Shown here: one piece after another, positions 24,845-32,388 of the stretch
Numbering within the stretch: the first letter of the stretch is position 1
Layout: the number at the start of each line of letters is the position of its first letter
DNA from: an uncultured Clostridia bacterium
GTDB taxonomy: Bacteria > Bacillota > Clostridia > UMGS1883
Reading direction: 5' to 3'
Assembly (NCBI GenBank): GCA_947589005.1
Contig: CANPZO010000007.1
Location: 1 to 64,000 of the forward strand
Length of the DNA stretch: 64,000 nucleotides
Made by a program: the position numbers and the translations under genes
The notes under the pieces: generated by a model
The model's database searches: none
What the model was told of the DNA's origin: nothing
What the model saw: only the letters and a program-made list of their open reading frames with translations

Positions 24845-25458
24845 TGAGGTACAATGTTGAAAATCAAAGGCTTTGGTCCGGTATGCGGCGGGCGGCGGAA
24901 TATTTTGACACCGATATGGGCGGATTGAACAAATACCTCTGCCTGGCCGACGGAACTTTGGAAATGATGGAGGAGTACGGCATCGTCCCCGAGGGCGAGC
25001 TGCTCCTAAGGATAGTGCGCTTTTTGGGCATGACCAGCGGAGAAATAATTTTTGACCGTGAGCCGGAGGCCGGACTGGAGACGCCCCGGCATATCCCCGT
25101 CTTTGGCGGTGAGGGCAGGGCGGAGCTGCTGGGCCGGGTGATGGTGGATCTGCCTCCGGACGACGACAGGGAGTACGTAGGACTTACCGTCAGGGACAGT
25201 TCAATGAGCCGTGCCGGTATAATGGAGGGCGATCTTGCGGTCATACGCCGTCAGGCGGTGGCCGAGGACGGGGACATTGTGGCGGCGGAGGTGGACGGGA
25301 TCACGGTAGTGAGACGCTTCCGTCGAAGGGGCCTGCTGTCCTGGCTTGAGGCCGAGGGCTATGTGGGCGGCGAGTCCGATGTCAGCGGCATGACCTCGTC
25401 CGGCCCGAGGGTCGCCATATGGGGCAAGGTCGTTTCGTCCATAAGGAGCTATGAATAG
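24844..25458 (+). CDS. S24/LexA-like protein, catalytic lysine replaced
   Basis: A 204-aa protein. Residues 82-200 look like an S24 (LexA/UmuD/CI) domain: HIPVFGG, then VRDSSMSRAGIMEGDLAVI with the nucleophile Ser at 120, then VAAEVDGITVVRRFRRRGL. In LexA that last stretch carries the catalytic Lys (TVKRF); here the position is Arg or Val, so autocleavage is probably lost. The N-terminal 75 residues are helical, end like XRE domains (LLRIVRFLGMTSGEIIF) and show no clear DNA-binding helix. It is coupled to the AEC gene and lies 2.5 kb from the phage cluster; a link to it is speculative. Confidence 0.7.
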   Translation: MRYNVENQRLWSGMRRAAEYFDTDMGGLNKYLCLADGTLEMMEEYGIVPEGELLLRIVRFLGMTSGEIIFDREPEAGLETPRHIPVFGGEGRAELLGRVMVDLPPDDDREYVGLTVRDSSMSRAGIMEGDLAVIRRQAVAEDGDIVAAEVDGITVVRRFRRRGLLSWLEAEGYVGGESDVSGMTSSGPRVAIWGKVVSSIRSYE

Positions 25459-25568
25459 GCAATGAGAAGTAGAACACCGCTCGGTTTAAGGCCGCGCGGC
25501 GCCGCATCAAATATAGTAATTTACGCCTCTCCCGCTGAATATAATTATCTGTGTGGGGAGGTGTTTTT

Positions 25569-25823
25569 GTGTCCGATTACGGCAATCTTATTTTGGAAAA
25601 TCGGGAAAAACTCTGTGTTTCGGCGGTCAGCGACGTGGAAAGCTTTGACGAACGCAAGATAGTCCTGCGGGTGGGCGAGAGCCGCCTTACGGTCCTTGGC
25701 AGCGGCCTTCGGCTCAGTCAGGTGAGCGTGGAGGACGGCGAGGCCACGCTTGAGGGCTTCATCGACAGCTGCGTCTATTCGGCGGCGGGCAAGGGCTCCG
25801 TCTGGGGACGGCTGGTGAAATGA
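25569..25823 (+). CDS. yabP: Sporulation protein YabP
   Basis: An 84-aa YabP-family protein (NLILENREKLCVSAVSDVESFDERKIVLRVGESRLTVLGSGLRLSQVSVEDGEATLEGFIDS). GTG at 25569 follows GGGGAGGTG; the track start at 25551 is upstream of that site. In B. subtilis yabP is a sporulation gene of the yabP-yabQ-divIC-yabR locus. The S4-domain gene that usually precedes it is absent; the S24 gene lies there instead. It overlaps yabQ by 4 bp. Confidence 0.9.
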   Translation: MSDYGNLILENREKLCVSAVSDVESFDERKIVLRVGESRLTVLGSGLRLSQVSVEDGEATLEGFIDSCVYSAAGKGSVWGRLVK

Positions 25824-26305
25824 CGGTTTCCAGCCTTGAGCAGCTGAGCGCCCTTCTCTACGGCGTGTTGGCCGGCGTAATCTGCGGGGCCGCGGCCTCG
25901 GCGGTGAACGGCTTTAGGGAGGAGCTGAAGTTCCCCACGGCGGTCTCCATGGCGCTGGATCTGCTTTTCTGGGTATTTGCCGGCGCTTTGATGGTGTGGT
26001 TCAGCCTGCGCTTCGGCGACGGAGGGATAAGGGGATATCAGATACTGGCGGCGGTATGCGGCTTCTGCCTGCACGGTCTGTGTCTGTCACGCCTGACGGA
26101 AAAGGGGGCGCGGATGCTGGCCCGGCTGTGCAGGCTGCTCCTGTCTCCGGCGGCCTTCCTGATGAGGGGAGCGAGGCTTTATATTGAAAAAATATATAAA
26201 AAAATCACCTTTGCGCTCAAGAGAGTAAAAAACGGCATAGGCCGTTCGACACAAGCCGACAGAGTCCGAAAAAAAATTCAAAAAAATTACAAAAAAATGC
26301 TATAA
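25820..26305 (+). CDS. yabQ: Spore cortex biosynthesis protein YabQ
   Basis: A 161-aa membrane protein: three or so hydrophobic segments in the first 105 residues (LLYGVLAGVICGAAAS, LDLLFWVFAGALMVWFSLRFG, LAAVCGFCLHGLCL) followed by a very basic tail. The FGDGGIRGYQIL loop is typical of YabQ. In B. subtilis YabQ is needed for spore cortex formation. ATG overlaps the yabP stop (ATGA). Confidence 0.9.
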   Translation: MTVSSLEQLSALLYGVLAGVICGAAASAVNGFREELKFPTAVSMALDLLFWVFAGALMVWFSLRFGDGGIRGYQILAAVCGFCLHGLCLSRLTEKGARMLARLCRLLLSPAAFLMRGARLYIEKIYKKITFALKRVKNGIGRSTQADRVRKKIQKNYKKML

Positions 26306-26310
26306 AATAC

Positions 26311-26339
26311 TTTACAAAACAAAAAATTTGTTATATACT
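26311..26339 (+). promoter_or_regulatory. SigA-type promoter of divIC
   Basis: TTTACA, 17 bp, TATACT, directly after the yabQ stop, so vegetative divIC expression is separated from sporulation genes upstream. Confidence 0.75.
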
Positions 26340-26373
26340 ATAATATGTGCTGTGGTACTTGGAGGGATGCCTG

Positions 26374-26670
26374 ATGAAGTTGTTTGGCAGAGAAATACCT
26401 CGCGGAAAGGGTCCGCGTCTTGTGGTGATGGGAGTTGCCGGCGTTATATTGGCGGCTTTCGTTGTGATGGTTTTTTCTACCGTTATAGGCATCTGGGAGG
26501 TACACAGGGATATAAGTGATTGCAATGAGGCTATCGCGCAGAAGGAGAGCGAGCTCAATCAACTTGAACAGAAGAAGGCATATTACGAAAGCGACGAGTT
26601 TTTTGAGGACGCCGCCCGCAGCAGCGGATATGTAGGCGAGGATGAAACGGTTTTCGTGGTGGTTGACTGA
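26374..26670 (+). CDS. divIC: Septum formation initiator DivIC/FtsB-like
   Basis: A 98-aa bitopic protein: basic N-terminus, one membrane span (VVMGVAGVILAAFVVMVFSTVIGIW), a short coiled coil (NEAIAQKESELNQLEQKK) and a YYESDEFFEDAARSSGYVGEDETVFVV tail, the DivIC/FtsB architecture. It links FtsL to the divisome. ATG at 26374 follows GGAGGG; the TTG-like upstream extension is rejected. It lies in the conserved yabP-yabQ-divIC-yabR order. Confidence 0.88.
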   Translation: MKLFGREIPRGKGPRLVVMGVAGVILAAFVVMVFSTVIGIWEVHRDISDCNEAIAQKESELNQLEQKKAYYESDEFFEDAARSSGYVGEDETVFVVVD

Positions 26671-26709
26671 GCCGGCGGATTACATTTTTGAAAGGAGTCT
26701 CATACCTTT

Positions 26710-27120
26710 ATGGCTCTTGAAGTTGGAAGCATTGTGGAAGGTAAGGTATCGGGCATAACGGGATTTGGGGCCTTTGTGGACCTCCCGGAAAAGAAAACGG
26801 GTCTTGTACATATATCTGAGGTGGCCCGGGATTACGTCAAGGACATACATGAACATCTCACCGTGGGACAGACCGTAAGGGTCAAAATACTGACCATGGA
26901 GCCCAACGGGAAGATAAGTCTGTCCATAAAAAAGGCGGTGCCCCCAAAGCCCAAGCAGCCGGCGGTATTTTCGGGCCGGCCCGCGGAGGTGAGCTTTTCT
27001 TCCGGAGGCGGCGAAATGTCCTTTGAGGACAAGATGGCCAAGTTCAAGCAGACCAGCGACGAGCGTATGCTGGACATAAAGCGCAATGTGGAGTCCAAGC
27101 GCGGCAGCAGAAGAAAGTGA
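26710..27120 (+). CDS. yabR: S1-domain RNA-binding protein (YabR-like)
   Basis: A 136-aa protein with one S1/OB domain at residues 4-75 (EVGSIVEGKVSGITGFGAFVDLPEKKTGLVHISEVA...VKILTMEPNGKISLSIKKA) and a basic tail ending SKRGSRRK. It is the last gene of the yabPQ-divIC cluster, where B. subtilis has yabR. RNA binding is expected; the target is unknown. AAAGGAG lies upstream. Confidence 0.88.
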   Translation: MALEVGSIVEGKVSGITGFGAFVDLPEKKTGLVHISEVARDYVKDIHEHLTVGQTVRVKILTMEPNGKISLSIKKAVPPKPKQPAVFSGRPAEVSFSSGGGEMSFEDKMAKFKQTSDERMLDIKRNVESKRGSRRK

Positions 27121-27129
27121 GATATAAAG

Positions 27130-27176
27130 CAGGAGCCCGAATGGCCGCAAGACCGTTTGGGGCTCCTGATTTTATT
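27130..27176 (+). terminator. Terminator after the S1-domain gene
   Basis: CAGGAGCCC and GGGGCTCCTG form a stem around a 20-nt loop, followed by ATTTTATTT. Confidence 0.75.
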
Positions 27177-27181
27177 TAAAT

Positions 27182-27475
27182 GGGATATCAAAAAAATTGT
27201 GAAGAACGGCGTCGTCGCAAGCCTCGCTTCGCTTGCGGCGACTTTTTTGATTTTTTCGGCGGCTTGAGGGCAAGCCGCCCTACGGAGCACTAACGTAACA
27301 AAGTGGTGTAGGGCGGGCTGCCTTCAGCCCGCCGCTTATAATGACGGACAAAAAACTCGCAAAAGGTCGGTAGTGAGCCAAAGCCGCAGCGAGGTAAGCC
27401 ATGTTTCGAGTTTTAATCGAAACACGCGATACCGAGTTTGTGACGACGCAGATCTGCGCGATTTTTTGCTTAATC
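27182..27475. repeat. Repeat element with inverted ends before gerA
   Basis: The left end (ATATCAAAAAAATTGTGAAGAACGGCGTCGTCGCAAG) and the reverse complement of the right end (AAGCAAAAAATCGCGCAGATCTGCGTCGTCACAAAC) are similar, so the unit has imperfect inverted ends. Inside lie a terminator hairpin GTCGTCGCAAGC...GCTTGCGGCGAC with TTTTTT (27211-27248), two facing palindromes (27257-27284 and 27308-27334), and a reversed copy of the module seen at 38935-38985. No gene is inside. The track start of gerA (27401) is encoded by this element and is rejected. Confidence 0.8.
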
Positions 27476-27476
27476 G

Positions 27477-27506
27477 GTATATTCCATGAATTTCCGGCGC
27501 ATAATA
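27477..27506 (+). promoter_or_regulatory. SigG-type promoter of the ger operon
   Basis: GTATA, 18 bp, CATAATA fits the published SigG consensus (GHATR, N18, CATNHTA) at every defined position. Forespore SigG expression is known for ger operons in Bacillus. The expected transcript start would leave only a short leader before GAGGTG at 27512. Confidence 0.7.
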
Positions 27507-27523
27507 CCCAAGAGGTGATGCGC

Positions 27524-29134
27524 GTGAAATTCAGGGACTTATTTTTATACAGCCCGGAAAGGGACGAAGGGGTCTTTATTTTGGACGAGCCCAGCTACCC
27601 GCCCACGGACTATGACCCCCAAATGAACGAGGGCGGGCCGGAGCTGACCGGCAGCTACAAAAAGGACAAGGCCGCCTTTGACCGCGAAATGGAAAAGGAC
27701 CTGAACGGCGACCTTAAGATAAGGGAGTTCACCACGAGGGTGGCGGGCAGGGACGTAAAATGCGCCGCCTACTTTTTCGACGGACTGGTGGACAAAAGCG
27801 GAGTGAACGACTTCATTCTAAGGCCGCTTATGCTCGGCAGCCGCGCCACGGAGATACGGTCGTATTCGGACATAATGAACGTGCTTTTGGTACAGAGCGA
27901 GGTCAAGGAGACCAATACGATAGGGACGCTGGCCTTCGATATAAATTTCGGCAGTGTAATTCTCCTTATCGAGGGCTACGGCAAGGCGATTTCCGTTGAC
28001 GCGAAGGGCTGGGAGCACAGGGGCATCGAAAGCCCCGAGGTGGAAAAGGTCATTCGCGGCCCAAACGACGCCTTCAGCGAGCAGATAAGGGAAAGCACCG
28101 CCCTCATCCGCCATCTGGTGCGTAACAAAAGCCTCATCAGCAGGGAGTTTTCGGTTGGCACCATAAGCCAGACGCCGGTCTCTCTCATGTATATAAAAAA
28201 TGTGGCCGGAGAGCAGCTTGTCCGTGAGGTGGAGCGGAGGATAAAATCCATTGAGGTGGACTATCTCTTTTCCTCGGCGGAGCTGGAACAGTATCTGGAG
28301 GAAAGCTCCCTCATAACCCTGCCTCAGTTCATGGCCACCGAGCGCCCCGACCGGGCGGCCAGGGCTCTGCTGCTGGGAAGGGTGGTGGTGCTGGTGGACG
28401 GGTCGCCCTTCGCCATCGTAATGCCCACCACGGTCTTTGAGCTTAATGAGTCCGCCGAGGACCACTACCTGCGCACCCCTTACGTAAACATGATAAGGGG
28501 GATAAGGTTCATGGCCTTTCTCTGCTCGCTGCTGCTGCCGGGCATATATGTGGCGGTGGTGAATTTCCACGGCGAGATACTGCCCACGGATATGCTCATA
28601 TCCATAGTCGCCGCCCGGGACAAGGTGCCCTTCCCCACGATAGTGGAGATAATAATAATGGAGCTGTCACTGGAGATAATCCGCGAGGCCGGCGCCAGAG
28701 TGCCCACGCCCTCGGGCACCACGCTGAGCATCGTGGGTGCCCTTATTTTGGGCCAGGCGGCGGTCAGCGCGGGCATAGTCAGCCCCATACTGATAATCAT
28801 AGTTTCGATAGCGGCCATAGGCTCCTTCGCCACGCCCAACTATTATCTGGGCATATCGGCGAGAATATTGAGGTTTATTTATATATTCCTCGGCGCGGTG
28901 GGAGGCTTCCTCGGCATAACCGCCGGAGCCTTCGTCAACGCCGTCCTCTGGACCTGCACCTACAGCGTCGGCGTGCCCATGTTTGTGCCCGTGGCGCCCA
29001 TAACCAAGGGCGGCGTGCCCAAGACCCTTGTCTATCCCAGAATATGGAAGCAGGACTATCGAGACGATTACGTCAATCCCCGCCGCCGCCGGAAGCAGCA
29101 AAGCGCCAGAGGCTGGAAAAAGGATGAAAACTGA
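27524..29134 (+). CDS. gerA: Spore germination protein GerA family
   Basis: A 536-aa GerA-type subunit of a nutrient germinant receptor. A soluble N-terminal half (DGLVDKSGVNDFILRPLML) leads to GRVVVLVDGSPFAIVMPTTVFE, then about five membrane segments with the hallmark KVPFPTIVEIIIMELSLEIIREAGARVP. GTG at 27524 is the start: AGAGGTG is at 27511-27517, whereas ATG 27518 abuts it and the 27401 start is repeat DNA. First of gerA-gerB-gerC. Confidence 0.93.
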   Translation: MKFRDLFLYSPERDEGVFILDEPSYPPTDYDPQMNEGGPELTGSYKKDKAAFDREMEKDLNGDLKIREFTTRVAGRDVKCAAYFFDGLVDKSGVNDFILRPLMLGSRATEIRSYSDIMNVLLVQSEVKETNTIGTLAFDINFGSVILLIEGYGKAISVDAKGWEHRGIESPEVEKVIRGPNDAFSEQIRESTALIRHLVRNKSLISREFSVGTISQTPVSLMYIKNVAGEQLVREVERRIKSIEVDYLFSSAELEQYLEESSLITLPQFMATERPDRAARALLLGRVVVLVDGSPFAIVMPTTVFELNESAEDHYLRTPYVNMIRGIRFMAFLCSLLLPGIYVAVVNFHGEILPTDMLISIVAARDKVPFPTIVEIIIMELSLEIIREAGARVPTPSGTTLSIVGALILGQAAVSAGIVSPILIIIVSIAAIGSFATPNYYLGISARILRFIYIFLGAVGGFLGITAGAFVNAVLWTCTYSVGVPMFVPVAPITKGGVPKTLVYPRIWKQDYRDDYVNPRRRRKQQSARGWKKDEN

Positions 29135-29157
29135 TTTTTTTAAGGAGGCGAGGCCCT

Positions 29158-30258
29158 GTGAACGGCGGTAAGAAGATAGGCCCGGCATCCACGGCCATAC
29201 TTTTCCTGAATTTGGCCATGGCAAAGTATCTGATGGTGCTGCCGCACTTTATGGTCAGCGAGGTGGGCAACAGCGCGTGGATAGTGATTTTTTTGAAGGG
29301 CCTTGCGGCGATAGGGCTGTTCCTGTTGATAGCCGCCCTGTATAAGCCCTATGTGGGCATGGGCTTGGGGGAGCTTACCCGCCGGGCGCTGACGTCTCCT
29401 TTGGGCGGGGCGCTGAACTTTATAATAGTCTGCGTTATGCTGGTAAGGGGCGGTATGCTGTTCCGTATACTGACCGAGGCTTTGCAGACCCTCGAGACCG
29501 ACACCGTTACCATCGAATATGTGGGGCTGTTTGTGCTGATACCGGTGCTGATTTGCGCGCTTAAGGGCTTTAACGCCAATGTGAACGCCAGCATACTCAT
29601 ACTGCCCTTCACCGTGCTTTCCGTGGTGATTATATCGGTGGCGCTGGCGCCGCACTACGAGGTGGGCAATCTGATGCCCATTTTCGGCGAGGGCGAGGGC
29701 AAGATACTCGAGACGGCCTTTCTCCGCTTCGGCGGCACCTTTGAGCTTATGTACCTGATGACCCTGTCACGGAGCATGGGAGATTACAAGACCTTCAAGC
29801 GGGGCGGTCTCATAGGCGTGGGGGCCATATCGCTTTTCTCCTTTATCTTTACCCTGATATACTGTCTGTCGGTGCCTTATCCCGTGTCAAAGAACTTTTT
29901 CTTCCCCCTGTATCAGCTCACAAGAATGATAAAGGCCGGCTCCTTTTTGCAGAGAATGGAGCCCACGGTCATCTTCGTGTGGACGGGAGTAATAATCTGC
30001 GGACTGTCCACCCTCGTAATCGCCGCGGCGGAGCTGCTGAAAAACACGTCCGGCACAAAGGGCGGAGGGGGCTTTGTGCCCCTGCTGGTAATGATAATTT
30101 TCCTCGTCGGAGTGCTGCCCCGCTCCGAGCTGGACACCTACGGGATATACAAGGTCGTCGTGAACATCAGCCACTACTTCTATATCGGCGTGATTTTGGC
30201 GGTGCTGCTCACCGCCCGTCTGCGGAAGGTGGAAAGGGGGCTCGCTTATGAGGCGTAA
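29158..30258 (+). CDS. gerB: Spore germination permease GerB family
   Basis: A 366-aa membrane protein of about 10 segments in the GerB/endospore germination permease family, an APC-superfamily relative that binds the germinant. GTG at 29158 follows GGAGGCGAGG. It contains MVLPHFMVSEVGNSAWIV and GGTFELMYLMTLSRSMGDYKTFKRGG. It overlaps gerC by 11 bp. Confidence 0.93.
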   Translation: MNGGKKIGPASTAILFLNLAMAKYLMVLPHFMVSEVGNSAWIVIFLKGLAAIGLFLLIAALYKPYVGMGLGELTRRALTSPLGGALNFIIVCVMLVRGGMLFRILTEALQTLETDTVTIEYVGLFVLIPVLICALKGFNANVNASILILPFTVLSVVIISVALAPHYEVGNLMPIFGEGEGKILETAFLRFGGTFELMYLMTLSRSMGDYKTFKRGGLIGVGAISLFSFIFTLIYCLSVPYPVSKNFFFPLYQLTRMIKAGSFLQRMEPTVIFVWTGVIICGLSTLVIAAAELLKNTSGTKGGGGFVPLLVMIIFLVGVLPRSELDTYGIYKVVVNISHYFYIGVILAVLLTARLRKVERGLAYEA

Positions 30259-31474
30259 GCTGCTGGCGGCGCTGCTGGCGGCGTCGGTGCTTTTGAGCGG
30301 CTGCAATATGAGCACCGAGGTCAACGACAAGGCGTACGTCATAGCGGTGGGAGTGGACAAGGGCTCCAACGGTCTGCTCAAGGTCACCTTCATGTTTGCT
30401 TATCCCAGCGGAGGAGGAGATGAGGCCGGGGGAGAAAAGGTGGACGAAAAGGACATCGTCACCGTTGAGGCCCCAAGCATTTACAGCGGCATGAGACTGC
30501 TGGACACCTTCAAAAGCAAGCGCATCGACACCAACCACACCAAGCTGGTGGCCTTTTCTCAGGAACTGGCCGAGGACAGGGGAGTGTTCTCCCAACTGAC
30601 CGACCTGGTGAACACAAGGGGCTTCAGGCCCAGCATTTATGTCTGCGTCACTCAGGAATCTCCCTCCAAGCTTTTCAACAGCATGGAGCCAAAGCAGGAC
30701 GTGTTTATCGAAAAGTTCATCGAGCACCTGTTTTCCAAGGTGGCCTACAACGCCACCAGCCGCGCCTACCTCTACAACAACTATTTCAGCGCGGTGGTGG
30801 AGGACGGCAGCTATATAATGCCGCTTGTGGGCGTCACCGACAAGGAGAAGGTCAAGGAGGCCGCGGAGGATTATCCCTATAAGAAGCCCGACGATTTTGC
30901 CCTTAATTACACCGCCGACGAGGTGCCGCTCCACGGAGACGGCTCGGCCGCCCTCTGCGGCTACGGAGTTTTTGTGGACAACAAGATGGTTGGCACCCTC
31001 GGCATGATGGAGGGCACCATAGTGAAAATTCTGGAAAAAAATAAAAATGTGGGCCAGTTCTGTGTCCTTTATCCCGACCGCGACAGTTATGCCAACGTAA
31101 ATTTGCAGCTCACCAACGCCCCTATCGTTACTGTTAAGACCGGCGACGCGCCGGAAATCGACATCCGCATCCAGCTCTGGGGCGAATTTACGGGCATAGG
31201 ACGGACCTTCCGAAACTCCGAGGACTACGAAAGCTTTGTCGGCTACATGAGCTCGGCCTTTGAAAGAAAGACGGAGGAGCTTTTGGAGCGCACCCGCGCG
31301 GAGTTCGGTGCCGATATTCTCGGATTTGGCGACAAGGCCAAGGCTAACTTCCTCCGCTATCGGGAGTGGAAGGACTATAACTGGAAGGAAAAATATAAGG
31401 ACGCGCGGTTCAGCGTCCATGTTGAGATAGATATGAACGACTACGGAGAGCTGCGCTTTTCGCAGAGAAAGTAG
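30248..31474 (+). CDS. gerC: Spore germination lipoprotein GerC family
   Basis: A 408-aa GerC-type lipoprotein. The signal peptide ends in a lipobox LLSG-C (Cys at about residue 19), so it is anchored on the outer face of the spore inner membrane. NDKAYVIAVGVDKG and the SIYSGMRLLDTFKSKRIDTNHTKLVAFSQELA segment are typical of domain 1. It completes the receptor with gerA and gerB. Confidence 0.93.
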   Translation: MRRKLLAALLAASVLLSGCNMSTEVNDKAYVIAVGVDKGSNGLLKVTFMFAYPSGGGDEAGGEKVDEKDIVTVEAPSIYSGMRLLDTFKSKRIDTNHTKLVAFSQELAEDRGVFSQLTDLVNTRGFRPSIYVCVTQESPSKLFNSMEPKQDVFIEKFIEHLFSKVAYNATSRAYLYNNYFSAVVEDGSYIMPLVGVTDKEKVKEAAEDYPYKKPDDFALNYTADEVPLHGDGSAALCGYGVFVDNKMVGTLGMMEGTIVKILEKNKNVGQFCVLYPDRDSYANVNLQLTNAPIVTVKTGDAPEIDIRIQLWGEFTGIGRTFRNSEDYESFVGYMSSAFERKTEELLERTRAEFGADILGFGDKAKANFLRYREWKDYNWKEKYKDARFSVHVEIDMNDYGELRFSQRK

Positions 31475-31502
31475 CGCGGCGTCATGAAAGGGGGCGGCGG
31501 CC

Positions 31503-31685
31503 ATAAATCTGCTGGAATACGTTACGGTCATAATTTACGCTCTTGCGGCGGTGCGGAGCTTCTCCTTCGGGGTGTACAATCTCCGTCACGGGCGGAGCGG
31601 AGCCTTCGCCCTGACATTGCTGCTGCTGGCGGCCAGCGCCGTGCTGATGTGGCGGTACGTCATGATAAGCCTGCTGGGGAATTAG
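31503..31685 (+). CDS. Small membrane protein in the ger operon, non-canonical start
   Basis: An open frame of 60 codons follows gerC and is not in the track. It reads INLLEYVTVIIYALAAVRSFSFGVYNLRHG...LTLLLLAASAVLMWRYVMISLLGN: two membrane spans with a basic loop, clearly protein-like. AAAGGGGG (31487-31494) is correctly spaced for ATA at 31503. There is no ATG, GTG or TTG between the in-frame stop at 31485 and codon 1. Either AUA or the CTG at 31509 starts it, or a small indel has separated it from the ATG at 31484. Small two-span proteins are known in some ger operons. Confidence 0.5.
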   Translation: MNLLEYVTVIIYALAAVRSFSFGVYNLRHGRSGAFALTLLLLAASAVLMWRYVMISLLGN

Positions 31686-31708
31686 CGTATATATATAACA
31701 AAAAATGT

Positions 31709-31736
31709 TCACCTCTCATATTATAATGAGAGGTGA
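31709..31736 (+). promoter_or_regulatory. Perfect palindrome covering the LysM gene's RBS
   Basis: TCACCTCTCAT, ATTATA, ATGAGAGGTGA: an uninterrupted 11-bp inverted repeat with a 6-nt loop. The right arm is the ribosome binding site 4 bp before ATG 31741, so the folded RNA would hide it. The same DNA also includes CATATTATA with AC 17 bp upstream, a SigK-like match, so an operator or promoter is an alternative reading. Confidence 0.75.
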
Positions 31737-31740
31737 TTTT

Positions 31741-32370
31741 ATGAGCAAATGCAACAACTGCCCCGCCGGGCAGACGCCCTACATTATAAGAAAGGGCGAC
31801 ACAATTTGGGCCCTGTCCCAGACCTACGCCACCACGGTTCAGGATATACTTAATGTCAATCCCGGCCTTGACCCCGAAAACTTACAGATAGGACAGAGAA
31901 TATGCCTGCCCTTTGTACCCGTGAACTATCCCGCCTGTCCCACGGGCAACTATTATGTGGTGGGCAAGGGCCAGACGTTCCTTAAGATAGCCGCCTATTT
32001 CGGAGTGAGCTATGATTTGCTCTACAAAAATAACATGGGCATCGACCCCGACGTTCTCTTTGAGGGGCAGGTTCTCTGCATACCCGTGGCCCCCTCGCCG
32101 GTGAGGATTCGCATCAGGGACGGCGTGCTGACCGTTACCCACAAAAACGGAGCCGTTACCAGCTGCGCGGTCAAAGGCAGCTTTACCGGCAGCGCCTGCG
32201 TCATCAACAAGCAGCTGGACATCGGCACGAGCGGCGCGCGCATACTTGACCTTTCAGACGGCGGCGCCATTTCCGGAGAGGCCAGCAGGTACGGCGGCAT
32301 AGTCGTGGGCAATGAGGATATGGATAAGCTGTTCAATCTGGTGCCCGTAGGTACGGAGGTCACCGGGTAA
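31741..32370 (+). CDS. Double-LysM protein, probable spore/cell-wall protein
   Basis: A 209-aa protein with two LysM domains (about 12-55, YIIRKGDTIWALSQTYATTVQDILNVNPGLDPENLQIGQRICLP, and 63-110) and a 95-aa C-terminal beta domain of no known family. There is no signal peptide, which fits spore-coat LysM proteins made in the mother cell, though that is inference. Start from ATG 31741; the track start at 31705 lies upstream of the palindrome. It follows the ger operon. Confidence 0.85.
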   Translation: MSKCNNCPAGQTPYIIRKGDTIWALSQTYATTVQDILNVNPGLDPENLQIGQRICLPFVPVNYPACPTGNYYVVGKGQTFLKIAAYFGVSYDLLYKNNMGIDPDVLFEGQVLCIPVAPSPVRIRIRDGVLTVTHKNGAVTSCAVKGSFTGSACVINKQLDIGTSGARILDLSDGGAISGEASRYGGIVVGNEDMDKLFNLVPVGTEVTG

Positions 32371-32388
32371 CAGGGGACGCCGCTCCCG

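Noticed and set aside
27401-27523. 41-codon N-terminal extension of gerA in the ORF track
   Set aside because: The DNA belongs to a repeat element and contains the SigG-like promoter; GTG 27524 has the ribosome binding site.
31484-31726. 80-aa ORF MKGGGGHKSAGIR after gerC
   Set aside because: Wrong frame: the neighbouring frame encodes a hydrophobic two-span protein with clean codon use, whereas this one is Arg/Gly/Ser-rich and not protein-like.
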